DNA of 64,000 bases from CATOSK01 sp034423195 (GTDB taxonomy: Bacteria > Chloroflexota > Dehalococcoidia > Lucifugimonadales > UBA3495): assembly GCA_034423195.1 (NCBI GenBank), contig DAOUIZ010000010.1, positions 57,951-121,950 on the forward strand, read 5' to 3'. The stretch's first letter is position 1; every line of letters begins with the position of its first letter. A program made the position numbers and the translations under genes. This document shows positions 25,539 to 34,825 of the stretch, piece after piece. Under the pieces are notes generated by a model. The model saw only the letters and a program-made list of their open reading frames with translations, searched no databases and had not been told where the DNA came from.

Positions 25539-27133
25539 CCGGCTTCCGCATCCCCGTCCGTCCTCAGCGGGGTCTCCAGCGGCAATATCCAGGAGGCATG
25601 CCCCCACCACGGCCTCGCCACCGTCGTCAGGTCCACCGTCTCGTCCACCAGCCGCTGCGGCGGCCTGTCGTTCAGCGCGGAGAACACATGCGCCCGGACT
25701 TCGACATCTCCTTCCCCATGATCCAAGGACAAGCGTTCCAGGTAGCGGGCATATTGGACCACCATCTCCGGGCGGGAGGCCATCTTGGACGCCTGCCATC
25801 CCGTCAGATGCTCTTCCGGTCGAACAATTCTCGTACCATCCCCGGTGGTCACCTCGAAGTACGCGCTGGACTCCTTGTTCCGCAGCTTCATGTGCCAGGA
25901 GTAGTCCCTGCCCTCCTCCGTCCAGTGAACATTGCCGGGGATGGCGTAGTGCCGGAGGGGGAGCAGCACCTGCACCGCCACCCATGCCCCCAACAGGGCA
26001 ACCGCCCAACGGCGCCCCAGTGTCCACACTGGAGCTTCGTCGTCCCTGTTACCCTCCGGCTCAACCCCGGGATAAGCCGCCCCCGGCTTTCGGAACGGCT
26101 CATCCAGGCCCCAGACGAACAACCCCACACCGAAGGCCCCGCACAGCAGGGTCATCAGGTGGGGCTGCTCCGGGACCAGCCATCCGGCCATTCCCCCAGC
26201 AACAATCCCCACCGCCAGCCTGCCGACCCGGGAGGCGGACTTCCTCCTTATGTCGTCCCACACCCGGCGGGGCCAGTCCGGCGCGAAAAACACCGGAGTG
26301 GCCGCGATCATGAGCCAAGGGAATATCCCGATGCTGAACATTCGGGCGTTCAACAGGTGGAACAGCACCACCAGCCCGAACCCGAAAGCCCGCGTCCGCC
26401 GGTTGGTGATGTATCCGATGAAGAGCAGGTCAATAGCCAGCGCCCCGTATACCATGGCCCAGACCACTGCCTCGTCCTGAAAATAAGGACCCAGCAAGGG
26501 GAAGTCCGGCCGCGCCGCCAGCCACATCCGCAGCGGCTCTCCCCGCAGCCAGTCCCCGTTGAGCTTGGCCAGACCAGCGAAGAACATGGGGATGGCAATC
26601 TGAAACCGGAGCAGCCAGAGGCTCCACGCCGGGACCGAGGGGGAACGAATGGCAGGCCAGAGCAGGGAGTCAACTGACCATTGGCGGTGGGCCGGAAGGA
26701 CGGCCAGCAACGCCGACAGGAGGCAAACGAGGTAGAAGTGGTTCAGGTACCGTGCCTTCTCCAGCAGGAAGACGTAGGCGAACATCAGGAAGAAACAGGC
26801 CGCGCTGACCCGGTACAGGAACCCCAGGGCGACGAAACCGGCGAAGATCCCCATCAAGGCCAGGTGTAGGTACATGCCGTCCCCGGGCCAGGGACGCAGA
26901 AAGTCCAGCGGCCAGTAGGTGAAGTAGAACTCCTTGCCCGAGAAGTGGCGCTCGACCCAGCCGTTGTCGATGATCCGCCAAGTCTCCCACACCATCAGCA
27001 GCCCGAAGACGATGCGGAAAACGGCCAGGGACGAAGCGTCGACCGGAGCGAACAGTCTCCCCCACCAGCAGCGGGACGACCCAAGCCTTTGAATCAAGGC
27101 AGCGAATCCGGTCAGGGAAACTCTGGGAATCAT
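25502..27133 (-). CDS. HTTM-domain membrane protein (vitamin K gamma-carboxylase-like)
   Basis: This 543-residue protein begins with APVDASSLAVFRIVFGLLM, the typical start of HTTM (horizontally transferred transmembrane) proteins. Many hydrophobic helices run to about residue 340, with HFYLVCLLSALLAVLPAHR as an HTTM marker. A soluble C-terminal domain follows. Eukaryotic homologues are vitamin-K-dependent gamma-glutamyl carboxylases. Bacterial versions are mostly uncharacterised. The upstream gene is a DCC-family thiol oxidoreductase whose stop overlaps this start by 4 bp, a common pairing for HTTM proteins. Whether this enzyme carboxylates is unknown. Confidence 0.85.
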   Translation of the reverse strand: MIPRVSLTGFAALIQRLGSSRCWWGRLFAPVDASSLAVFRIVFGLLMVWETWRIIDNGWVERHFSGKEFYFTYWPLDFLRPWPGDGMYLHLALMGIFAGFVALGFLYRVSAACFFLMFAYVFLLEKARYLNHFYLVCLLSALLAVLPAHRQWSVDSLLWPAIRSPSVPAWSLWLLRFQIAIPMFFAGLAKLNGDWLRGEPLRMWLAARPDFPLLGPYFQDEAVVWAMVYGALAIDLLFIGYITNRRTRAFGFGLVVLFHLLNARMFSIGIFPWLMIAATPVFFAPDWPRRVWDDIRRKSASRVGRLAVGIVAGGMAGWLVPEQPHLMTLLCGAFGVGLFVWGLDEPFRKPGAAYPGVEPEGNRDDEAPVWTLGRRWAVALLGAWVAVQVLLPLRHYAIPGNVHWTEEGRDYSWHMKLRNKESSAYFEVTTGDGTRIVRPEEHLTGWQASKMASRPEMVVQYARYLERLSLDHGEGDVEVRAHVFSALNDRPPQRLVDETVDLTTVARPWWGHASWILPLETPLRTDGDAEAGQDITPTRTLPP

Positions 27134-27594
27134 CCCCTGTTGAATGGCTGCCGGCAGGAAAGGCGGTAACGGTTATCGGCAACCCAGCGGTACACCCGGC
27201 TTCCCAGCCATCCCATCCCGGGGAACCACAAGAACGGGGCCAGCGGAAGCAGCAGCGGTATCCGCAGGGTCAACTGCCGGAAGGCAAAGAACCCCTCGTG
27301 CAGGTCTGCCCTACCCGCCAGTGGATCGGTATCCAGGTAAGCCGACCTCTCCAAGTCCCCCCAGCCTACCCCCCGGGGCAAGCTCTCCAGCGATTGAAAG
27401 GCTGCCCAGGAAACCCTTCCCGCCCGGTCCAGCCGTCCCAAAAGCCGAACCCAGCGGATGCAAAACCCGCATTCGCCGTCATAGTAAAAGACCCACTGTT
27501 CAGCGGCTCGCGGTATCTTGCGTCTTTCCCGTGACCTTGTTGACACGGAGATGCCCCTACTCCCGCTTGGCTTATCCCCTTTACCTGTACTCAA
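27130..27594 (-). CDS. DCC-family thiol-disulfide oxidoreductase (DUF393)
   Basis: This is a protein of up to 154 residues with VFYYDGECGFCIRW, the DCC family signature carrying the CxxC redox pair. The C-terminal region has a hydrophobic stretch and FLWFPGMGWLGSRVYRW, typical of the family. It overlaps the HTTM gene by 4 bp, so translation is coupled. The frame starts with TTG at 27594; a GTG at 27546 is a plausible shorter start, and neither has a strong ribosome-binding site. It probably supplies or relays redox equivalents to the HTTM protein (for example for quinone recycling), which is inference. Confidence 0.85.
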   Translation of the reverse strand: MSTGKGDKPSGSRGISVSTRSRERRKIPRAAEQWVFYYDGECGFCIRWVRLLGRLDRAGRVSWAAFQSLESLPRGVGWGDLERSAYLDTDPLAGRADLHEGFFAFRQLTLRIPLLLPLAPFLWFPGMGWLGSRVYRWVADNRYRLSCRQPFNRG

Positions 27595-27748
27595 CCTGCC
27601 CGCTCAGTCCCTTTGCGCTCAGTCCCCTTGATTGTACAACAGGGCCTCTCTTCCCCGGCGTTGACTGCCCGTTATGTCCCATATACACTCCCCGGACGGA
27701 CGGTCGACACCGGCCCCCACTCCCCTTCTCCAGGAGCAATTTTCCCCC

Positions 27749-28882
27749 ATGAATTTTGGACTTTTCTGCGAATGGCCCAATCCCGGGATTCGCAATTGGA
27801 AGACCCTGTTCGAGGAAGGCGTCGAGCACATCCAGTACTCCGAGGAAGTCGGCTTCGACTACTGCCTCATCGCCGAGCACCACTTCTCCAATTACGGCAA
27901 TTCTCCCGCGCCCCTATTGCAGGCCCTCCACATCGGGCAGCGCACGAGAAAACTGAAAATCGCCACCGGCATCCTCGTCCTCCCCATCTGGGACCCCCTT
28001 CGGCTCGCTGAAGAAGTCGCCGTTCTGGACAACCTGGTCGACGGACGATTCATCTGCGGCGTCGGCCGCGGATACCAGCCCCACGAAATGGCCCGGTTCG
28101 GTATCTCGCTGGACGAGTCCCGCCAGCGCACCCTGGAAACCGTGGACGTCCTGGTGAAGGCCTGGACCCAGGACGAGTCCTTCACCTACGCCGGCGAACA
28201 CATCAACATCGACCACCCCACCACCGTCTGGCCCAAGCCCCTGCAGAAACCCCACCCTCCCTTCTGGATCGCCGGCACCAGCGTCGAGTCCATGAAGCTG
28301 GCCGCGGAACGGGACATGATGCCCATTACCACCGGACTGCTGGGCCCCGCCGGAATGCGGGCCCACCTGGGCGCCCTGGTCCACTTCCGCATGGGAATGG
28401 GCAAGCCAGCGGACAACATCGAGCTGGGGATGCAGGCCATAACCCAAGTCGCCGAAACCGATGAAGAGGCCCGCGCCCAGCTCTCCTACGCCCGCTGGCA
28501 GAACCGGGCGGGGCGGGCCCTGAATCGCCTGGACGTGGAGAACGGACGGGTGCAGGTCGGCCCCTACCAGGGCGAGCTGGACGACGACGGCTTCATGCAG
28601 CGGCTCTTCTTCGGCAGTCCCGACACCGTTATCCGCAAGTTCCGGGAAGCCGCCGAGCTTGGCGTCACCCACGTCAGCAATTGGATGATGTTCGGCGGCA
28701 TTGAGCACGAGAAAATCATGAAGTCCGTCCGGCTGATGGGCGAAGAGGTCATACCTGCACTGGCTGATGTCCGGCCGCCTCCGTCCCTCTTCGAGGAACT
28801 TGCCGCCGAGCCTCCCGCCACCACCGAACAGCTCCAGGCTGCCCGCTTCGGACCGGCCCCGTCCGACGTCACGACCACCTGA
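27749..28882 (+). CDS. Luciferase-like flavin-dependent monooxygenase
   Basis: This 377-residue TIM-barrel LLM-class protein begins MNFGLFCEWP, with YSEEVGFDYCLIAEHHF and IATGILVLPIWDP. EHHF and similar motifs mark bacterial luciferase/alkanal monooxygenase-like enzymes. The barrel continues with DGRFICGVGRGYQ. The frame opens at 27674, but the ATG at 27749 with CAGGAG upstream begins the fold. The cofactor may be FMN or F420; substrate unknown. It is divergent from the DCC/HTTM pair. Confidence 0.88.
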   Translation: MNFGLFCEWPNPGIRNWKTLFEEGVEHIQYSEEVGFDYCLIAEHHFSNYGNSPAPLLQALHIGQRTRKLKIATGILVLPIWDPLRLAEEVAVLDNLVDGRFICGVGRGYQPHEMARFGISLDESRQRTLETVDVLVKAWTQDESFTYAGEHINIDHPTTVWPKPLQKPHPPFWIAGTSVESMKLAAERDMMPITTGLLGPAGMRAHLGALVHFRMGMGKPADNIELGMQAITQVAETDEEARAQLSYARWQNRAGRALNRLDVENGRVQVGPYQGELDDDGFMQRLFFGSPDTVIRKFREAAELGVTHVSNWMMFGGIEHEKIMKSVRLMGEEVIPALADVRPPPSLFEELAAEPPATTEQLQAARFGPAPSDVTTT

Positions 28883-28998
28883 CCCGTCCCAGGACCGCGA
28901 TTCCTGCCTAATCCGGCCGCCCAGACGCCTATTGGCGGCGGCTGGTGTGTTATGTTAAATGGGGATATATGGATTCGAAACTCGAAAGAAGGGACTCA

Positions 28999-29697
28999 AT
29001 GAGCATACTTCCGTTCCGCCGGACATATCACTTTCCGTACCTGTTGGCTACCATTTTCGGCATGGCCATCCTTTTCGCACTGCCCGCTTGCTCCGGCGGT
29101 TCCGCGCCCGAGCCTGCGTCTCCCACGGGCAGTACGGGAAACCAGGCCGTCAGCGCGCGCGCCGGCTCTTCCCAACCTTCGGGAAGCGGGGCTGCGATGG
29201 CGGAGTTTCCGACACCGGAACCAACGGCCACCCCTGTCCCGACACCGACGCTGGCACCCACGGATACGCCGGAGCCCACCGCCACTCCCGAACCGACCCC
29301 GGCGCCCACGGCCACACCCGAGCCAACCCCGACTCCAATTCCCGAACCCACCGCGACACCGGCCCCGGAGCCCACCACGCCTCCGCCTCCATCAGGCGAA
29401 CAACCGGTGGGGGAAGCTATGGCCCCGTTGGGAGACAATCTTCTGTGGGTAGCCACCTTCGATAATGCCACCAAATCGTGGGCCCTGTACGACCCCAACA
29501 ACACCTACACCCCCGAACAACTGACTACCCCGCGGGGGCCGGGTCCCAACCGAGATGACATGACCGAACTGAGCCTCGTGATTCCGGGAGCTATCTACTA
29601 TGTCAACGTCAGCGAAAACGTGACAGTCGCCCTCGGAGGAAAAGAGAGGGATCTGGGCGTAGTAGACGGAAACGGGGTTAACATATTCCCTTGGTAG
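28999..29697 (+). CDS. Lipoprotein with Pro/Thr-rich repeat stalk
   Basis: This 232-residue protein has an N-terminal signal peptide ending in a lipobox-like LFALPAC. A stalk of about 70 residues is built from PTATPEPTP-type repeats (roughly residues 75-140). A compact C-terminal domain of about 95 residues (WVATFDNATKSWALYDP onward) follows. The stalk would hold the domain outside the cell, a layout common in Chloroflexota surface proteins. The end domain is not recognised. An upstream in-frame ATG exists at 28945, but the signal peptide and GAAGGG site favour 28999. It is probably exposed on the cell surface; function unknown. Confidence 0.82.
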   Translation: MSILPFRRTYHFPYLLATIFGMAILFALPACSGGSAPEPASPTGSTGNQAVSARAGSSQPSGSGAAMAEFPTPEPTATPVPTPTLAPTDTPEPTATPEPTPAPTATPEPTPTPIPEPTATPAPEPTTPPPPSGEQPVGEAMAPLGDNLLWVATFDNATKSWALYDPNNTYTPEQLTTPRGPGPNRDDMTELSLVIPGAIYYVNVSENVTVALGGKERDLGVVDGNGVNIFPW

Positions 29698-29793
29698 GGC
29701 GGTGCGTTGGGGAGCCGGTGCGCCCCTCCATTCGCCGCTCCAGGGAACGGTAACCCGGGACGATTCTGCTTGTTCACCCGAGGAAGTGCTGCG

Positions 29794-31029
29794 ATGACCA
29801 CGCCAGACGAAAGACTGCCCCTCCCGCTCCACGGTATCCGCGTCCTGGATGCGACCCACATCGTCGCCGGACCCTTCTGTTCCCTCATCCTCGCCGACAT
29901 GGGCGCCGAGGTCATCAAGATCGAAAGGCCCCGCAGCGGCGACCTCTCCCGGGGCCGCGGCCCCTTCCTGTCGGGACCGGACGGACAGCAGGTCAGCTCC
30001 CGGTACCTCGGCATCAACCGGAACAAGAAAAGCGTAACCCTCGACCTCCGCAACCCCCGCTGCAAGGACGCCTTCCGCAGCCTCGTCAAGGAATCCGACG
30101 TCCTCATCGACAATTGGGGGCCGGGCGCTTTCCAGCGGCTCGGCCTCGGCTATGACACCCTCCATGAAATCAACCCCCGCCTGGTCTACGCCAGCATCAC
30201 CGGCTACGGCGACAGCGACGGCCTGCGCGGCCCCTACTCCGCCTGGCCTGCCAACAACCTCAGCATCCAGGGCATGGCCGGATGGATGGAGGTGACCGGA
30301 GAGCCCGACAGCCCGCCCCAGGCCGTGGGAGACAACATCGGCGACTCCGTGCCCGGCCTGTGGACCGCCTTGGGGATCGTCCTTGCTCTCCGCACCCGCG
30401 ATCAGACCGGGCAGGGGCAGATGGTCGACATGGGGATGTACGAGTGCATGGTCTCCCACCTCGTCAGCAGCATGAACGTCTACCAGTCCACCGGCCGCAA
30501 TCCCACCCGCTCCCGCGACCGGCTGGTGACCGCAGGGATGCCCTTCAAGGCCAGGGACGGGTACGTCCTCATGGCCGGCGTCCGCTCCTCGGAACGCCTC
30601 AAGGCCATGTGGCAGCTCATCGGCCGGGACGACCTCGCCGATGACCCACGCTACCTGGGACAGGACCCGGACGGAGAGTTCTACTTCCAGAACGTAATCC
30701 CCGCCATCGAGGAATGGTCCAGTCAGCTGCCCAAGCGGGAAGTGGCCGAAAAGCTCACCGGGATCGGCTTCTCCATGGGCATCGCCCAGACCATTTCCGA
30801 CCTGGACCAGTGCCCCCACCTCTCCGCCCGCGACATGTTCGTCTCCACCGGAGATACCCTGGGCGGACAGTTCACCTCTCTCAAGACCCCCATCCACCTC
30901 ACGGAATGCGTGGACTTCGCCGCCGACACGCCGCCCACCCTGGGAGAAAACAACCGCGAAATCCTCACCACCCTCGGCGGCCTGACCCCGGAAGAACTAT
31001 CCGAACTGGAAGCCGAAGGAGCGGTTTAG
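29794..31029 (+). CDS. CaiB/BaiF family CoA-transferase (class III)
   Basis: This 411-residue protein begins with LPLHGIRVLDATHIVAGPFC and contains GAEVIKIERP, the signature of family III CoA-transferases. The active-site aspartate region appears as VGDNIGDSVPG. These enzymes move CoA between carboxylic acids in the cytosol (formyl/oxalate, carnitine, succinyl and aromatic acid types). The start at 29794 has AGGAAG upstream. A small DUF2283-type module and an alcohol dehydrogenase follow on the same strand. The specific acid pair is not predictable from sequence alone. Confidence 0.92.
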   Translation: MTTPDERLPLPLHGIRVLDATHIVAGPFCSLILADMGAEVIKIERPRSGDLSRGRGPFLSGPDGQQVSSRYLGINRNKKSVTLDLRNPRCKDAFRSLVKESDVLIDNWGPGAFQRLGLGYDTLHEINPRLVYASITGYGDSDGLRGPYSAWPANNLSIQGMAGWMEVTGEPDSPPQAVGDNIGDSVPGLWTALGIVLALRTRDQTGQGQMVDMGMYECMVSHLVSSMNVYQSTGRNPTRSRDRLVTAGMPFKARDGYVLMAGVRSSERLKAMWQLIGRDDLADDPRYLGQDPDGEFYFQNVIPAIEEWSSQLPKREVAEKLTGIGFSMGIAQTISDLDQCPHLSARDMFVSTGDTLGGQFTSLKTPIHLTECVDFAADTPPTLGENNREILTTLGGLTPEELSELEAEGAV

Positions 31030-31043
31030 GCTACAATGCCCCG

Positions 31044-31301
31044 GTGGAGACCACCTGGTACTACGAAAACGTCGTAAGGTACAGTCACCCGGAAATAGTA
31101 GACGAATGGGTTGAGCGTGTGCTGTCCAACCCGTATCACACCGAAATCCAGTCGGACGGCAGATTTCGGTATTATGGGTATATTGAAGAAGCTGGCAAGT
31201 GGATCCGGGTGATAGTGGAAGAGGGCAAACTGCTGAACCGATTCATTGATCATGGAGCTTTGAAGAGATGGGGAATTCCTTCACTCCCAAGCTGCGAATA
31301 G
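31044..31301 (+). CDS. Small protein of a DUF2283-linked two-gene module, copy 1
   Basis: This 85-residue protein starts from a GTG at 31044, 14 bp after the CoA-transferase stop. Its core (HPEIVDEWVERVLSNPY, then GKWIRVIVEEG, then LKRWG) matches the protein at 46577-46918 (HPTVRQEWIVSIIGEPY, GQWIKLVFVG, LEKKYG). The fold pattern resembles DUF4258-like small proteins often found ahead of DUF2283 genes, in a toxin-antitoxin-like layout. The next gene overlaps it by 34 bp. Function unproven. Confidence 0.7.
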   Translation: METTWYYENVVRYSHPEIVDEWVERVLSNPYHTEIQSDGRFRYYGYIEEAGKWIRVIVEEGKLLNRFIDHGALKRWGIPSLPSCE

Positions 31302-31663
31302 ACTACGATCCGAAATCCGACACCCTTTACCTCGGCAACGGCAAACCCGCATCAAACGGCGAGGACGTTGCCCAGAATGTCACCGTGTTCTATACCGATG
31401 ACTTCGACCATCACGGGGTGATGATTGAGCACGCGGCCAAGCTGCTTGTGCCCATCCTGACGGCATCCCCACAGTCCGACGAAACCCGGATATCCTACGA
31501 GGTTGTCCACCGACGGACACGATCCCCCGGCAAAATCCGCTATAAGGGATTGATTCGACCAATCAGGTGCCAGGAAGAACCTTCCCGTCATGTCAAAAGG
31601 CGATTCCTGAACGCAATCCTGGAGAAAAAACGCCGGGCGCCCTACGGTGTTCTCGCCAGGTAA
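31268..31663 (+). CDS. DUF2283-like protein, copy 1
   Basis: This 131-residue protein has an N-terminal part (DYDPKSDTLYLGNGKP, AQNVTVFYTDDFDHHGVMIEHAAKLL) that fits DUF2283 and matches the protein at 46900-47166 (TLYVDCGKP, AQDLVVFYDQ, GIMIDRAETVL). After residue 70 it carries a basic tail of about 60 residues absent from the second copy, which may be an extension or read-out into non-coding sequence. It overlaps the preceding gene, so the two are translationally coupled. A role as antitoxin-like partner is inference. Confidence 0.7.
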   Translation: MGNSFTPKLRIDYDPKSDTLYLGNGKPASNGEDVAQNVTVFYTDDFDHHGVMIEHAAKLLVPILTASPQSDETRISYEVVHRRTRSPGKIRYKGLIRPIRCQEEPSRHVKRRFLNAILEKKRRAPYGVLAR

Positions 31664-31699
31664 CGTCCTGCTCCAACCCCCACTCCACGGAGGCCCAAC

Positions 31700-32797
31700 G
31701 TGCCCATAACCGGACAAGGAATCATCTCCCGCGCCGCCGGCGAACCAACCCAGCTTGAGGAAATCACCATCGACGACCCCGGCCCCGGCGAAGTCCTCGT
31801 TCGGATACAGGCCAGCGGCGTCTGCCACACTGACCTCCACTACAAGCTGGGCGCCATCGGCAACGACTTCCCCTACCTGCTGGGACACGAGGGATCCGGG
31901 ATAGTGGAAGCCGTCGGAGAAGGCGTGACGGAGCCGAAGGTCGGCGACTACGTTGTCCTCGCCTGGCGCGCGCCCTGCGGGTATTGCCGCTTCTGCGCCC
32001 TGGGACAGCCCAACCTCTGCTCTGCCAGCCTGAACGCCCAGCCAAGGATGACTGCCGCCCGGGACAGCGCCCAACTCAGCCCCGCCATCGGCATCGGCAC
32101 CTTCTGCACCCACACCGTCGTCGCCGCCAGGCAGGCCGTCCCCGTCCCCCGGGAATGCCCACCCGAGCAGGCGTCCCTGCTGGGATGCGGCGTGACCACC
32201 GGGGTCGGAGCCGCCCTCTACACTGCCGGCGTCCGCCGGGGCAGCAGCGTCGCCGTCTTCGGCTGCGGCGGCATCGGCAACAGCGTCATCATGGGAGCAA
32301 AGCTGGCCCGTGCCCACCGCATCATCGGCGTGGACATCGCGGACAACAAGCTGGAATGGGCCAGGGAGTTCGGCGCCACCGACGTGGTCAACGCCACCGA
32401 GTGCGACCCGGTGGAGCGCATCAAGGAGCTTACCGGCGGCAACGGCGTGGACTACTCCTTCGAGGCCGTGGGAACGCCCGCAACCCTGCTGCAGGCCCTC
32501 TGGTCCCGGGACCTGGCCGGCACCTGCACCCTCATCGGCGTCCCCGATCCAACCATGACCATGGAACTGCCCATGCTCCAGTTCTTCGGATTGGGGGGAG
32601 CGCTACGGGTGAGCTGGTACGGCGACTGCCTGCCCTCCCGCGACTTTCCTCTCCTGGCCCGGTACTACCTCGACGGGGAGCTGGACCTGGACCGGGTCGT
32701 CTCCCGGGTCATCGGCCTCGAAGATACCGAGGCCGCCTTCGAGGCCATGGAGCGCGGCGAGACCCTCCGCTCCGTCATCCGCTTCCCCGATCCCTGA
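31700..32797 (+). CDS. Zinc-dependent alcohol/formaldehyde dehydrogenase
   Basis: This 365-residue medium-chain dehydrogenase has catalytic zinc ligands in GVCHTDLH and GHEGSGIV. The structural zinc motif is CGYCRFCALGQPNLC, and the NAD motif is GCGGIGNSV. The pattern is closest to the S-(hydroxymethyl)mycothiol/NDMA-dependent/class III alcohol dehydrogenase group. The start is a GTG with ACGGAGG 8 bp upstream. It follows the CoA-transferase and the DUF2283 module on the same strand. Substrate alcohol or thiol adduct unknown. Confidence 0.9.
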   Translation: MPITGQGIISRAAGEPTQLEEITIDDPGPGEVLVRIQASGVCHTDLHYKLGAIGNDFPYLLGHEGSGIVEAVGEGVTEPKVGDYVVLAWRAPCGYCRFCALGQPNLCSASLNAQPRMTAARDSAQLSPAIGIGTFCTHTVVAARQAVPVPRECPPEQASLLGCGVTTGVGAALYTAGVRRGSSVAVFGCGGIGNSVIMGAKLARAHRIIGVDIADNKLEWAREFGATDVVNATECDPVERIKELTGGNGVDYSFEAVGTPATLLQALWSRDLAGTCTLIGVPDPTMTMELPMLQFFGLGGALRVSWYGDCLPSRDFPLLARYYLDGELDLDRVVSRVIGLEDTEAAFEAMERGETLRSVIRFPDP

Positions 32798-32841
32798 CCG
32801 GCGTTGGCGGGTTGCCTCTGCCGGATTGGTGGCCCGCCCCC

Positions 32842-33720
32842 CTACTCTCCGAGCCACCGGTGCGGCGCGTCCCGCAAGCCGCCGAACCCCAGCTCGTCGC
32901 ACAGGGACTCGTACTCCTCCTGCCGCGCTCCCTGCCACTCCAGGTCGTCCAGACCCTCCCGCAACGGAACGTCCAGCCGGAGCGTCGCCAGCCGCTTGTA
33001 CAATGCGGCCTCCCCCCGCCGCTGGGACAGGCTCTCCGCCACTCCCTTCGCTCCCCGCACCTTCACTTCCCATTCCGCCGGATCATCGGGGATGCCCTCA
33101 AGGTGTACGTACCTCTCCAGCACCTGCGCCGTGGTCTTCGCTCCCCACCTGGGAATCCCCGGAAACCCGTCCGCCGCGTCTCCCACCAGCGCCAGGTAAT
33201 CGGGAATAGATACTGGAGACACCCCGAACTTCTCCCTCACTCCTTCTTCATCAATCACAGTATCCCGCCGCCGGTCCCACGCCACCACCCGGCCGCCGGA
33301 AACCATCTGGGCCAGGTCCTTGTCCGGCGAGCATATCACCACCTGCTCCACCCTTGGATCGTCCCTCCACTGGAATGCCGCCGTGGCGATTGCGTCGTCG
33401 GCCTCGAATTCCGTCATCGGCCAGGTGATCAGGCCCAGCGCCAGGGCCGCCCGCTCCGCCAGTCCGAACTGGGCCTTGATATCCTCGGGCATCCCGTCCC
33501 CCGTCTTGTACCCGTCGAACAGGTCGTTTCGGAAGGACTCGACGACATGATCAAAGGCGCATCCCACGTGGGTCACGTCGTCCCGCCTCAGCAGGATGAG
33601 CAGCGTCTGGATGAGCCCCCGGGTGGCCGCCGCCTCCCTCCCGTCGGGAGCCTTGGCAGATGGCAGGGCGTAGTAGGCCCGGAAGAGTTCGTAGGTGCCG
33701 TCTACCAGGTGGACCTTCAT
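32842..33720 (-). CDS. 5'-3' exonuclease (PolA N-terminal / FEN type)
   Basis: This 292-residue protein has the flap-nuclease layout. MKVHLVDGTYELFRAYYA comes first with the first metal aspartate, then EFEADDAIAT with the acidic cluster, PDKDLAQ, and a helix-hairpin-helix region DAADGFPGIPRWGAKTTA. It is a stand-alone nuclease without the polymerase domain. It would remove flaps or RNA primers during replication and repair. It lies 34 bp downstream of the oligopeptide ABC operon and may be co-transcribed with it. Confidence 0.9.
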   Translation of the reverse strand: MKVHLVDGTYELFRAYYALPSAKAPDGREAAATRGLIQTLLILLRRDDVTHVGCAFDHVVESFRNDLFDGYKTGDGMPEDIKAQFGLAERAALALGLITWPMTEFEADDAIATAAFQWRDDPRVEQVVICSPDKDLAQMVSGGRVVAWDRRRDTVIDEEGVREKFGVSPVSIPDYLALVGDAADGFPGIPRWGAKTTAQVLERYVHLEGIPDDPAEWEVKVRGAKGVAESLSQRRGEAALYKRLATLRLDVPLREGLDDLEWQGARQEEYESLCDELGFGGLRDAPHRWLGE

Positions 33721-33754
33721 ACAACCCCCGCGAGCCGTGGCGCTGCCGCCCAGT

Positions 33755-34825
33755 CTACACCCGGTAACATGCTACCGTGTGTCCCGGGGATTTGTCCTCC
33801 AGCGGCGGATGGGGATTGTCCCGGCAGACATCCTCCCTCACCGGGCACCGTTCATAGAACCGGCACCGGTCCGGCGGGTCCACCGCGGCCGTGGCCTCGC
33901 CCCGGATATCCACCGGCTCCCTCCGGTAGCCCGGGTCGGGCACCGGAACCGCCGACAGCAGCGCCCGGGTATACGGGTGCTGCGGATGGCTCAGGAGTTC
34001 TTCCGTCTCTCCCAGCTCCACGATTTTCCCGGAATACATAACCGCGATCCGACGGCACATGTGCCGCGCCACCGCCAGGTCGTGGGTAACGTACAGGTAG
34101 GTTATGCCCAGGCGGTCGCTCAGGTCCTGCATCAGCGTCATGATGCCGGTGCGGATGGAAACGTCCAGCATGGATGTCGGCTCGTCCGCAACCACGAAGG
34201 ATGGCCCCACGACCAGAGCCCTGGCAATCGCCACCCGCTGCCGCTGCCCGCCGGACAGCTCGTGGGGGAATCGGAACAGGTAGGCTGAGGGCGGGGTCAA
34301 CCCCACCATCCTCAGCAGCTCCGACACCCGGCCCAACCGCTGCTGCCGGTTCCCCATCCCCTGCACGTTCAGCGGCTCCGCCACCGTGTCGAAGACAGTC
34401 CGGCGCGGATTCATCGACTCGTAGGGGTCCTGGAAGACCATCTGCGTCCGCCGCCGGAACTCCTTTAGCCCCGGCCCCTTCAGGGTAGCCGTGTCCACCA
34501 TCCCGCCGGATTGTCTTCCACTCTCTCCCCCATCCTGTCCGGATTCCTCCGGCAGTCCCCGGAACAGGATCCGCCCCTCCGTCGGTTCCAGCAGCTTCAC
34601 CAGCAGCCTGCCCACCGTGGTCTTTCCCGACCCCGATTCCCCCACCAGCCCCAGCGTTTCCTGCCGGAGAATCTCGAAGTCCACCCCGTCCACCGCATGG
34701 ACGTACCCGGTGGGCCCCCGCAGCAGGCCGCCCCCCACCGGGAACAGCCTGGTCATCCCTTCCACCCGGACTAGGGCCTCCGATGGCCCATTGACCCCGG
34801 CCGCGCCGGCCGGATTAACCGCCAT
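33755..34825 (-). CDS. Oligopeptide ABC transporter ATP-binding protein, DppF/OppF-like
   Basis: This is a roughly 356-residue ATPase with Walker A GESGSGKTT, signature LSGGQRQRV, Walker B VVADEPTSMLD and the C-terminal cysteine-bearing oligopeptide-transporter region (DRCRFYERCPVREDVC), which may hold an Fe-S cluster in this family. The frame opens at 34876, but the ATG at 34825 overlaps the DppD stop by 11 bp, as expected for a coupled operon. It pairs with the gene at 34815-35870 to power the peptide importer. Confidence 0.9.
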   Translation of the reverse strand: MAVNPAGAAGVNGPSEALVRVEGMTRLFPVGGGLLRGPTGYVHAVDGVDFEILRQETLGLVGESGSGKTTVGRLLVKLLEPTEGRILFRGLPEESGQDGGESGRQSGGMVDTATLKGPGLKEFRRRTQMVFQDPYESMNPRRTVFDTVAEPLNVQGMGNRQQRLGRVSELLRMVGLTPPSAYLFRFPHELSGGQRQRVAIARALVVGPSFVVADEPTSMLDVSIRTGIMTLMQDLSDRLGITYLYVTHDLAVARHMCRRIAVMYSGKIVELGETEELLSHPQHPYTRALLSAVPVPDPGYRREPVDIRGEATAAVDPPDRCRFYERCPVREDVCRDNPHPPLEDKSPGHTVACYRV

